From contig CP075493.1 in assembly GCA_021613535.1 (NCBI GenBank), forward strand, positions 13,640,001 through 13,704,000: DNA of 64,000 bases. The letters are read 5' to 3'. Positions 49,786-59,567 of the stretch are shown piece by piece. A program made the translations under genes and the position numbers. This DNA comes from Adineta vaga. Its lineage: Eukaryota > Rotifera. How positions within the stretch are numbered: the stretch's first letter is position 1; each line of letters starts with the position of its first letter. The notes beneath the pieces are model-generated. The model saw only the letters and a program-made list of their open reading frames with translations. It was not told where the DNA came from and searched no databases.

Positions 49786-50751
49786 ATGGCGATTTCTGAT
49801 TCTATTCGCCTATGGCTCTATTTTCTTTTTCTAATTCCATCTATACCATGTTCAATTTTCGTTCTTTATCATCTTCTCACTGATCGAATACTTCGTCGTG
49901 CACTAAATAATCATGTTATTATTATAATTCTCTCTCTTGGCTTATTCTATGAATTGACTGATGTTATCTGGTTTATTCATTATTATCGAGTAGGTATGGC
50001 TTTAATCCAAACACCTGCTTTCTGCCTTACATGGGTATTCATTGATGTGGGTTTATTTATCACAATAACAATTCTAGTCGCATGGGCATCAATTGAACGA
50101 CATATTCTTATTTTTCACGACAACTGGATAGCAACATCAAGAGGTCGCCTTTTATTTCATTATATCCCTTGTACTGTATTTCTAGTGTATCCTATTATAT
50201 TCTATATATTCATTTATTATATTATACCTTGTGAACAACCACTTATGTATAATATAATGCGTTGTGGTTATTCTTTTTGTGCTATACGCGATCCGATAAT
50301 TGGAAAATTTGATAGCATAGTAAATAATATCATTCCTACTTTTACAATAGTCCTCTTTGGTTTTCTTCTTCTTGTACGTGTAATATGGCAAAAGTGTCGT
50401 TTAAATCAACAAATCCGATGGCGCAATTATCGTAAAATGGCGATTCAGTTGTTATCAGTTTCCAGTATTTATCTTTTCGTTTATTTTCCATCTATGATTT
50501 TTTATGCTTTATACTCATCCAATGTGTCACTAAGTGACACTATTCTTGACTATTATGGCTCCAGTCTTTATTTCATTCCTCATATTGTAATGAGCATTCC
50601 TTTTACAACTGCATTCTCACTTCCTGAACTTCGAGCAAAATTTAAAATAAATATTTCATGTTGGAGACGACCAATCCGTGCTATTGATCCACAGACACTC
50701 AGAATGAGGCGTACAAACACTGTTCACCCGGCAACATTAGCACAAAGTTAA
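49786..50751 (+). CDS. rhodopsin-like GPCR (ASIERHILIF subfamily)
   Basis: 321 aa, single exon, seven hydrophobic segments; paralogue of the receptor at 21364-22329. TM3 ends VAWASIERHILIFHDNW (ERH for DRY); GRLLFHYIPCTVF begins TM4; IPCEQPLMYNIMRCGYSFC is the Cys-bearing ECL2; KMAIQLLSVSSIYLFVYFP is TM6; IPFTTAFSLPELRAKFK closes TM7 and the C-terminal helix. Intact frame with an ATG start. Orphan. Confidence 0.87.
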   Translation: MAISDSIRLWLYFLFLIPSIPCSIFVLYHLLTDRILRRALNNHVIIIILSLGLFYELTDVIWFIHYYRVGMALIQTPAFCLTWVFIDVGLFITITILVAWASIERHILIFHDNWIATSRGRLLFHYIPCTVFLVYPIIFYIFIYYIIPCEQPLMYNIMRCGYSFCAIRDPIIGKFDSIVNNIIPTFTIVLFGFLLLVRVIWQKCRLNQQIRWRNYRKMAIQLLSVSSIYLFVYFPSMIFYALYSSNVSLSDTILDYYGSSLYFIPHIVMSIPFTTAFSLPELRAKFKINISCWRRPIRAIDPQTLRMRRTNTVHPATLAQS

Positions 50752-51087
50752 AAATGATGTTTCTTACTGATTCATATTGAAGACAATAATGATTTATCAT
50801 ATGTATTTGTGTAGAAGAGCAGTCTATCTATCCTTTCATTTATTCCCATGATTTTTTTTCAAGCATAGATAATAAACTGCAAAATACTATCGTTCAAACT
50901 ATGTACTTATTTCTGGTAATCAAAGTAAGAAAAAGATGAAAAAAGAATAATAGAAATGCGCATATTTCTATCGACCAAAAATGGTTTTAATAGAAGAAAG
51001 TATATGAATGCCAAGAAGAACGTATGCTATTACTAACTATTCTCTGGTATTCATAAAATATGAACATTTTGTTAATTCCACATTACT
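50752..51087. other. intergenic region
   Basis: AT-rich spacer, nothing supported. Confidence 0.4.
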
Positions 51088-51600
51088 TTGTTTCTAATAA
51101 TTAAATTACTTGAAATAAATGCTTCAAGTGAATTATTACTTGCCTTTTCGGCACCAATAGATATGACTGAAAAATATCAAATGTTTCTGAATAATGAAAC
51201 GAGTTTATCCATGTTGTCGGACGATGAACAGATGTTTTATAGTTGTAAATCACCATGGTTTGGGCCTCAATGTCGTTTCTCATTCACTTCGAACAGTGAT
51301 AAAACCTTTAGAGAAATAGTTGAATTAACTTTCCGGTCGAAACTAGAAACGACATCAGATCGAGATACAACATATCAGTTGTATATCATCATCATCATCA
51401 TATTGTTTTGATTGGCGTATGATTTGTGATGGAAAAATTGATTGTGCAGATGGTGTTGATGAGTTCAATTGTTGGCAGTTGGAAATAAATGAATGTGCCG
51501 GAAATGAATATCGATGTCGCAATGGTCAATGTATTCCATCTGAATTTTTCAGAATGATCCAGAAAATCCTGATGTCATATATTATACTATCACGATGAGA
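51088..51600 (+). pseudogene. EGF/LDL-receptor class A fragment
   Basis: First frame: SSELLLAFSAPIDMTEKYQM and an EGF-like end (FYSCKSPWFGPQCRFSF). After an ATC microsatellite (51386-51402) the frame changes to an LDLa module: CFDWRMICDGKIDCADGVDE, NCWQLEINECAGNEYRCRNG, QCIPSEFF. A further shift follows (NDPENPD). LDLa calcium-cage residues (DGxxDCxDGxDE) are present. It has no start and at least two frame changes. It resembles bdelloid LDLa/EGF receptor ectodomains, of which this is a fragment. Confidence 0.65.
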
Positions 51601-51898
51601 ATCTTGCTCAATTATAATGCATTGATTGTGTGTAATATTCGAAGTATAATTTCTATCTTATCTATTCTTTTTTTTACATAAAATTTCAGGCACATGAAGT
51701 AGCTTTCAAGGAATATATTTATTATGATCTCTGTAAGTTTTCCTATACAGTAGTCTGATCGATATATCGAGTAATTAAATCTTAATAAGCCATAATGAAT
51801 GCTTCAAACTATGTTGCATTCATCTTCTCTGATCGGATAGAGCACGATATTACGGGATTTTTTTTATTCGTTTTCGTTTGCTTAAACTATAAAAAAAG

Positions 51899-52222
51899 TC
51901 AAACAGACAGTATTTTCATTGCAGTGAAAGCGACAATAGGAACGACAAAAGTTATACTATGATTAAAGATATACGATGCCGTTGAAGCACAGAATGCCCA
52001 CGATAGTGATGTTGAGGTACCACAATCATCAGGATAAACTTCTTTACATCTGTCAGAGCATGCTGAAGGATCACATGGTGTCATTGAAAAGGGAGGTTTT
52101 GTGACCGGATTACATTTAAAACCAACGCAACATCCACACATACATCTGTCACCATTCGCCGCCAATACACATATGGTTGTTATACAAAAAAGTACATAAA
52201 TCATCACAGTCGTTGTTTGCAT
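51899..52222 (-). CDS. small GPI-anchored Cys-rich protein
   Basis: 107 aa, single exon. Signal peptide MQTTTVMIYVLFCITTICVLA; Cys domain CMCGCCVGFKC...CDPSACSDRCKEVYPDDC; hydrophobic tail (ITFVVPIVAFTAMKILSV) as in GPI signals. The Cys spacing (CxCxCC, then C, C-x3-C, C) matches the second domain of the 20299-21084 protein, so this is a one-domain relative. Surface protein of unknown function. Confidence 0.7.
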   Translation of the reverse strand: MQTTTVMIYVLFCITTICVLAANGDRCMCGCCVGFKCNPVTKPPFSMTPCDPSACSDRCKEVYPDDCGTSTSLSWAFCASTASYIFNHSITFVVPIVAFTAMKILSV

Positions 52223-53347
52223 GTTTTCAGTTAAAATAATTTCACATACATTTTTTTTGAATATCTAATGGTTGACAAATGATGTGTGATATGCGTATCT
52301 ATATATATAGTTACAGATTCATATAATATTATATCTGACTTAACGTAGGTGTCTGTGGATGCATATTTGATGTTATTACAATTTGTTGTGAAAGAACAGC
52401 ACGTGTGTATATGATGTTATCATAATGTGTTGTGAAAAACGATAAATAATAACTGATGTGGTCTAGCTCCATCTCTTTCTCATTGGGTTAAAAAGTACCG
52501 AATGATTTGTAAATATGGCAAACATAAAAAAGTCGGTCTAGACCTTCTCTCATATTTAATGATTCGAAAAAATTTACAAGAATATCTCAACTCAATACTT
52601 GTGAAAGGAAGTAACGTTTCATGCAGACGCATTTTTATGTTTCGAGTATATCGAAAATCGTGCCGTCACTTTTCTATTTCTCTGATCGAAAGTTTGAATA
52701 AATTTTCTTTTGTGCGTGATGATAGAAAAACGACGCTGTATTTTTCTGTACTATTTCATAGCTCTTCAACCAATACCATAATAGTCGAATTTTGATAAGA
52801 ACAGTTTTTGTGTGTAACTTCATATATATGCAAACAGCTTATGTATTCACAATTGGCATTTTCTATGTTTCAGTTTTCAGTCCTATAATTGGCATTTCTT
52901 GGTCTATATTGTGCCTTATAATATTCTTATTTTTTTCGGTACAAATTTAGTCTTGTATAGGATGAGACAAAGTATGCAATGGTGTATGGAATAGTCAAAT
53001 TGTACCGCAGTATTTACAGAAACTGAACTAAGTATTTGACGCATTTGAAGAAGTAGGTAATCTATTTTTTACTGAATAAAAATGATATTCTATTATGTCT
53101 ATTCATAGATTTTTAATCTTTAATATTTGTGTTCAACATGAACATTCGCTGCAAAAAACTAACGCTCATTTTTTCTTGTTTTTTCGTCATGAAGGTCATT
53201 TATTTGCATAATATATATATAGATATATACTTTAGTAATGCTCAAACCATGAATCTCTGTATCTTAGAAAATAATAATCAAATAACAAATCTACGAAGTT
53301 TGGAGAACAAATCCTGAACAAAAATGAAAGAACTGCCCTTGAAATAA
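52223..53347. other. intergenic, containing a polycystin 3'-end relic
   Basis: No intact gene. 52960-53160 is a decayed copy of the 3' end of the polycystin-family gene (see separate entry). An open frame at 52502-52795 (97 codons) has no family features. Confidence 0.45.
52960..53160 (+). pseudogene. decayed copy of the polycystin-gene 3' end
   Basis: Matches 48780-48985 by eye: GGAATAGTCAAA, a CAGTATTT...ACTGAACT block, TTTGACGCATTTGAAGAAGTAGGT (versus TTCGATGCAATCGAACGAGTAAGT) and, downstream, TTAATCTTTAATATTTG identical in both. It is interrupted by substitutions and gaps and has no open frame. This points to a duplicated 3' segment or a lost neighbouring paralogue. Confidence 0.6.
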
Positions 53348-53608
53348 CTATGTATTGACTTCAATATCAGTCATAATACGTTGACGTTTTCGTGTTTCTG
53401 TTTCATCTAATTGGCTAATTAGTTCTATACTTTCATTATATTTGCGTTTGTATTCACCATCACGTTCTTCATTTGTCAAACTTTGAGAAATTAACATCGA
53501 AGCATGATCGTAATGCTTTGCTGCCTGATCATATTTACCACATTTCTTGGCCAATGCTCCTAGATAGTCATGTACATTTGCTAGATTTTCCAGCGTTTCT
53601 TGTTCTAA
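53348..53608 (-). pseudogene. terminal exon of a TPR-repeat protein (partial)
   Basis: Minus strand, after an acceptor TTTATTAG at about 53609: LENLANVHDYLGALAKKCGK, YDQAAKHYDHASMLISQSL, then a Lys/Glu helix to a TGA/TAA end. The A/G/Y spacing fits tetratricopeptide repeats as in kinesin-light-chain-like or NACHT/TPR proteins, which are abundant in bdelloids. No upstream exon is visible in the next kilobase on that strand, so it is a fragment or an unusually distant last exon. Confidence 0.5.
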
Positions 53609-53666
53609 TAAAGGTTATAGTTCAACTGAAATGGTTTGATCGTATGAAACTATACTTATTCGAAAG

Positions 53667-53814
53667 TTGATTGTCCTTTTTAAAAACACAATATTCAGTC
53701 TAAACATATTCCCTTTACGGTATTTTAGTAATAATATTAATCAAATAGCAGCTAAACGTCTTGTTCTATGGACAGCTCGTCTTTATATTGTCCTACTCTT
53801 TTCTACTTTTTCGA

Positions 53815-53865
<51 letters not shown>

Positions 53866-54389
53866 CCACTATTCAACGACAAGTGTCGACAAAAATTCTT
53901 GAAAAACCATCTTATAATCTGTATGATTTTTTCAGACAACAATATGGTGATCGATGTCGAATGTTCATGTTCAGGTATTTCATCGGTACATCGTAGATTA
54001 GTTACTATAGAATCATCTTTTCAAGAGATATGAAGGAAGTAATGTCATTCTGCTTTTGATACTCTTATTTACAGATCTGTTCAAGTTCATTCACTTTAGA
54101 CCAATGGCAAATTGATCTTACAATGAATATGTATTCTGATCTTTCTACATATGATCAACAAGATTATCATCGATTTCTTTCTTCATTATTTATCATTAAT
54201 CATCTTTTATCAAAAGAGAATTTCGATGATCGTCTGTTTTCATCGGTTGAACAAATAAAATCAATTTCTTTCTTTCATTCGAAATATAAATCATGGAAAT
54301 GCTTTTATATCAACATATGGGAAGAATTACAAATATATCACTTCGGATCTGACCGGCTCCGGATGTATAAATCTTTTCGGATCCGATAG
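53667..54389 (+). pseudogene. bdelloid-type membrane protein fragment with CT microsatellite
   Basis: TARLYIVLLFSTFSIFSLS then a (CT)n run that extends the hydrophobic segment, followed by YTTIQRQVSTKILEKPSYN, a one-base shift near 53955, ECSCSGISSVHRRLVTIESSF, a splice-like gap, and ICSSSFTLDQWQIDLTMNM with downstream helices. I associate the CxCxxI...CSSxF layout with a rotifer-expanded single-TM family, from memory of style. A canonical donor is missing and the frame is broken, so it is probably decayed. Confidence 0.5.
53818..53863 (+). repeat. (CT)n microsatellite
   Basis: About 22 uninterrupted CT units within a would-be coding segment. Confidence 0.95.
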
Positions 54390-54504
54390 GCGGATATCAA
54401 AGAAAGTTAGTGGATTGCATCGAAATCCGTAGAGAAGTGATCGTCCAGATCCGATAGACACATTTCGACCTGGGTAGTTGATAATCTATCCTTTACCATA
54501 GAAG

Positions 54505-54900
54505 ATTTGCGCTAAAGTCAAATATTAAAGAGAACAGTGATCATCAATTTTCATGGGAAACTGATAGAAACCTTATGTAAAAGTTCATCGCTATAAAACA
54601 TCAATGCAGAAAACTTTTCGGAGGAGCGAAGTTCATTTTTTTATGAATTTTGTAACTACACTTTAATTGGATCATAACTCGATTATGAGTAAATTAGTAG
54701 GAAAAGTTTGCTTCATGTAAATCTTTTGAGTTAAGCACTTTCCAGAATAGTTTTCCTCGTAGGGTTGTAGAGAAAAATTTGTTCTACAAAACCTGCTAAG
54801 CCGCCATGCTCCGATTTCTACATAGGATTTCTATTATTTTCCCATGAAAATTGATGATCACTGTTCTCTTTAATATCTGACTTTAAAGTCGTGCATAAAG
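54505..54900. mobile_element. foldback/MITE-like element with ~50-75 bp inverted ends
   Basis: 54520-54560 (AAATATTAAAGAGAACAGTG, ATCATCAATTTTCATGGGAA) is repeated in reverse complement at 54839-54880, and similarity continues inward (ATAGAAACCTTATGT versus ATAGAAATCCTATGT) and outward (CTAAAGTC). The interior of roughly 250 bp has no ORF. Size and structure fit a non-autonomous DNA element; no partner transposase is identified here. Confidence 0.7.
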
Positions 54901-55085
54901 TGTCAGAGATACGGTGGAATCATCCATATATTAAATCATGACGTCATTCTGAAGCGGCGTGAATGAGCAATTGTTGTATTGAAATGTATACCTGATTATT
55001 ATCAGAGATATCAAAAGTTTTTTTTGAGATTCACAAAACGTGTTCATCGAAAGGCTGTATCAGTTTATTAGGTTTTGTTATCAAA

Positions 55086-55110
55086 TATATATATATATAT
55101 ATATATTGAT
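55086..55110. repeat. (AT)n microsatellite
   Basis: About 12 AT units. Confidence 0.9.
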
Positions 55111-55212
55111 TTTGATCAAAAACATAATCGATCAAAGGTATTTATTTGTGATATCATAAACATGATAGAAAACAAAATTGTTCATCAATAAAGTATGAGA
55201 AGATATTGTTGA

Positions 55213-56033
55213 TTATTTTTCTTGTGGTGAATTATTTGATGAAGATCCGCTTGGAGGAGTTCTTGAACGACGGACGGATGTAGTTGGTAACACGACCACA
55301 AATTCATGACCTTCTAAAAGAGGTCCGAGAATCCACTTCGGTTGAATATTTTTCAGTATTATCAAAACTTCCTTATGATCAACAAAAAGTCAGTTTTGAT
55401 GAGAGAAACAGGTTGTTCGTTAGTATCAACAACTTGAAGAGATATTTTATCAAAAATCGAACCAATAACTTGATTTGATGAAAGATAAGGAATTTTGGAA
55501 GTTTCAATAATATCTTTTGCATGATTAGCGATAAATTTCAAATCGATTGGAATACGATTGCAGGCATTGGAGAGAGCCATTACAGCATGAGGATGTGAAG
55601 ATACAAGTCCAATGGCAACAACATCTTGACTGTTATTCTTAGCCATAGAAAGTAGAGTACCTGCTATACCTCGACCTTGATAAGCAGAACTAACAACTAG
55701 TTGAGTAATCCAAACTACATTACCATTTAATCGATTATAGTTAGCATATGTACAAAAAGCATGACCGATCAGTTCAAATTGATTATTATCTAATGAACGG
55801 ATCTCTGCGGTGACAAGAAAACAACGATCATTGAAAAGCATTAATTCACGAAGACGTTTGACTCCAAGTTTAACACGAGAACCAACTTGTGAAACATTGT
55901 TACTATGAAGAGAAGCATTGGTATTCCAAATACCATAATTGTTGTTAAATAATGTAGAGCATTTTTTGAGAATTTGATCTGTCAACAATGAATATTGAAT
56001 ACATGTATAAGAAATTGGATTAATAGATATCAT
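55213..56033 (-). CDS. GNAT-family N-acetyltransferase, one frameshift near the C-terminus
   Basis: The acyl-CoA binding motif is clear: VWITQLVVSSAYQGRGIAGT followed by LLSMAKNNSQ (strand 4, Q-x-x-G-x-G/A loop, helix 3) about residue 110-135. Upstream FELIGHAFCTYANY supplies strands 2-3. After KTD near 55395 the raw frame ends at 55362; one base off it continues as FVDHKEVLIILKNIQPKWIL and a Ser/Pro tail to a TAA at 55213-55215. The shift is in a run of five T. Single exon, start at the first ATG. Substrate unknown (small molecule or protein). Confidence 0.75.
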
Positions 56034-59000
56034 TTATATATCTGAAACAAAGATATAATAAATAAACTTCTGTCTCTCAATCATTCAGATATTTTTGGGT
56101 TCCAAAGAAAAGAATGTGATTTATATTTACTTTGAATTATTCGATATTTATCCAGATATGGAATGAAGTTTATTGTCCTTTTTCTAACTATTCATATGGA
56201 CTTTTGTTTTTTCAGTTGAACCAATTAGATGATTGATTTTCACAGGTGTCACTAATAACCATTATACAAGTAATGATAAAATCTTGGTATTTATGTCAAG
56301 CTTGAAATTTATATTCAATTGAATTCAAGTTTCAAGTTTGACACTACTACATGTTTCGCATTGTCGCTACCTGAGGTTGATGAGGTAACGCATAGGGCGA
56401 GTTAATGAGTGATCAATGATTGAAGATTTATACGTTTTATCATGTTTTAGATAAAGGAATCATGACGATTTCGCCCTTTCTCCATGCAAACACTCGAAGA
56501 GGAGAAAGGTCTTTTCATTTCAAACGTTCCAAGGATCATACAATTTATCTACCCAGGTCAAAACGTGTACATCGGATCATATCGGACACCTTTCAAATCC
56601 GTTGTTAAACAGATGATTGGATCCATCTTGAGGGTGTGGGTGTGGATATATTTTCTTCACCCACACCCAAGGATGTTCCCTCGTCAGCACAAAGAACTTT
56701 CGATAAGACCGGCCTAGCTGTTATCAGAAAACATGTCTCTGGACTTTTTTGATATTCTACAAATGTTACATTGATAAACTACTGAACTTTCTCACATAGA
56801 AATTATATCACATTTCTTCCACCTAATTCCACTAGTTGTTTTTCTATCAATATTCTCCATTCACTAGTGCTTGGAAATCGGGACTAAGGGTCTAATTTTC
56901 CTTTTGTTTCTGTTCTTGAACTAATAAAGCATTAACTGACTAACAAACTTGTTTGATATTAATAAATACTGAAAAACTCCGAAAAAAGAGTTTTTGTAGA
57001 AGTTCTACGCGTTTTTTCGTCATTTTTTCCTCTACATAAAAATATATCATAGGTGTTCCTAAAAAGCGCTAAAAAAACTCGACGTTTTTCGCAGATAGGA
57101 TCCACTTTTTTTTCATCAAAAGTATTTTCTAGAGCAGACCGGCTTTTTGAGGCGAAAAAAAAAACCTTTCCAAAAAACTGCATGGGTCCACATGGATTCA
57201 CCCCTATGTAAGTTACTTCCTTTTGAATTTGATAACTACGAGTTTTGCTTCATCATATATAGAAAAAATAACTACACGAATTTTTTTCTTTCACTTCCCT
57301 TTTAAGTATACGTATTTTTATTGTATATATTATAATCAATGAAAGCCATACTATCACTTTTCTTCTATTACATTTCGTAAATTGGACTGATCATGAGTGA
57401 AGAGATCCTGAAAGTGCTTTGAAAAAAAAACAATTCAATGGTTAATTTAATATTTTTTTGAATTTCATATGAATCACACCTGATCAATGTATATAATTAA
57501 TGGCAAAGAAAAATTCGTTTCTTTTTATATCAGAATCGTAGTAGAAAGTTAGCTATATGAACACAAATATACGAATGTTATTACTTGAAACAATTGTTCA
57601 TACTATCATGAATTATATAATTTCTTATTGATGGATAATACAATTCCATCCGTAACTAACACCTTTCCGTCTGTTAGTAAGCATACTGTCTGATAAATTC
57701 ATACACCTTAATCATATGACCAGACCATCTTCAACAATTTAGATTCGGTGAATGTCAATTCATCTGTATTGAAAATGACTTTAATCATGGCACATGGATT
57801 TAATACAATGATGAATAAAAGTTTAATTCAAGATCATATGAAATATTGAATGATGTTCTTAACAAACGAATCGATTTATTTTTTGCTAAACAATCATCTC
57901 GATTTGAGAGTGTGACACTTTCTCTGCTAGGTCCAAAAGGTAGATGTTGATGATGTAGATACTTTATTTAATGAAAGAGCACAACCTACTGTCTACTTCA
58001 GATCCTTTATATAACACGCGGAATATACAATATCACACTATATCTGATCGGCTGACCAAAAACAAACTAAGTGCATAGAAAAAGTGCGAACTAACTAATT
58101 GCAATCTAGGAACACATCAAATTGTAAACTGTAAGAACACAGGTGAGGACATATGCATGCGAAACATACACGATAGATCGTCACAGAGAGATTATATAAT
58201 AAACATCACGCTGGTGATAAGAAGAAAATGAAATTGATAATCACAACATACAAAAATATTTTCATAAATTTTTGATCAGTTAGATGTTTAAAACAGATTA
58301 TATCTTGATATAATGATAATCAATCACGTTAGGATGGACGATGATCTCTCGATTGTAGGATCTTTAATTTTAAGTTTTACTCGTGCATAACGAAGAAACA
58401 TTCTTTATAAAGGAAAGGATGAAGATTTTATTGATAAAAAATAATGACGAAGATAAACAGCAGTGCAAGAGGATAAAATCATTCTATATATTTTTTTGTT
58501 TAATGTGTGTCGCAGATATCGTTTGGTATAGTATGTTTAACCATCCAAAGAGTAGTCTTTAGTTGCTTGTAAGTTAATGCATAGCTAATGGTTGTTCATA
58601 AATATCTAAGAAAATTGTTTTTTTTATTTCTGTGTTATTTCATTTTAATATGTACATACGAGAATATCTTTCTGTTCATTGATCAATAACAAAGAAAAGC
58701 ATGCTGTACACGCTGGTATCGTTTCGAAATGAAAGGACACATGTATTGATTGAGTATTATTTCGTTCTTTTGTTATTATAGTCATCACTCAACTGTGACG
58801 AGAGAACAATCTTTCTTAATAATAACGTATATATCCTTCGAACACAAAGAAAAGAACGAATTATAATGTATACAAGTACGAATAAAATTTCTAAAAAAGT
58901 TAGAAAATGTTTTTTTCTTTATGTGTATTCATTTTGATCAAGTGCAGACTTTTCATGAAGAGAATTTTCTGGCCAAGAGCATTACAATAAAAGAAAGCGT

Positions 59001-59567
59001 AGAGAGATTATATCGTCGAAATAATTACTAATTCACTTCGAATTCTACACACTAATTACGCGTAATGAAATATTTTAAGTGCTGGAGATCATCGATTTAT
59101 CTACATACTGGAATAACGTTTTTGGAAAAAAGCTAAAAACAATCAATTAATTATCAGAATATGTTTGTAGAGCAGAGGTTTGTTTTAACTTCTACTTGAT
59201 TGACGATGTTGTAAAATCACTGCTTTATAGATGAAATAAAAATTTTATCTCATAATCGAGTGAATAACGCTTCCCCTTTGAACACTTTTTGACAGATTCT
59301 TTTGGTAGTTGGAATTCTCTATTTTACTTTGTGATACTTTCAAAACATTCTGTATCAACTCACAAAGAAAAACGATATTTTTGAGCAAATTACAATTTGA
59401 AAATCTAAAAAATGAACAAGGAGTGTGATCTGAACTATAGAAGAAGATGATAATGACATGCTTTCTTGACTTATTCGGATGACAAACAAAACCAATATTC
59501 TATCCGCCATATAAATGGAAAATATTTTTAGCATAATTTTCAAAATGAACGAAAAAAACGTAAAAGT
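56034..59567. other. 3.5 kb gene-poor region
   Basis: No gene I can support on either strand. Includes a G/T-rich hairpin (56628-56670, listed separately). Short frames at 56420-56717 and 56959-57201 show no family features. Confidence 0.5.
56628..56670. repeat. GGGTGTGGGTG inverted repeat (hairpin)
   Basis: AGGGTGTGGGTGTGGATATA is followed after a few bases by TTCACCCACACCC; the arms pair over 11-13 bp with a loop of about 15 bp. The cleanest member of the family at 36.7 and 37.7 kb. Confidence 0.8.

Noticed and set aside
52502-52795. 97-codon open frame
   Set aside because: Basic, Ser/Phe-rich composition with no signal, TM or motif and no splice-consistent neighbours; probably chance.
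56420-56717. two short plus-strand frames over the 56.6 kb hairpin
   Set aside because: They run through the hairpin and have no protein features.
56959-57201. 80-codon minus-strand frame
   Set aside because: No recognisable domain and no flanking coding signal; AT-rich chance frame.
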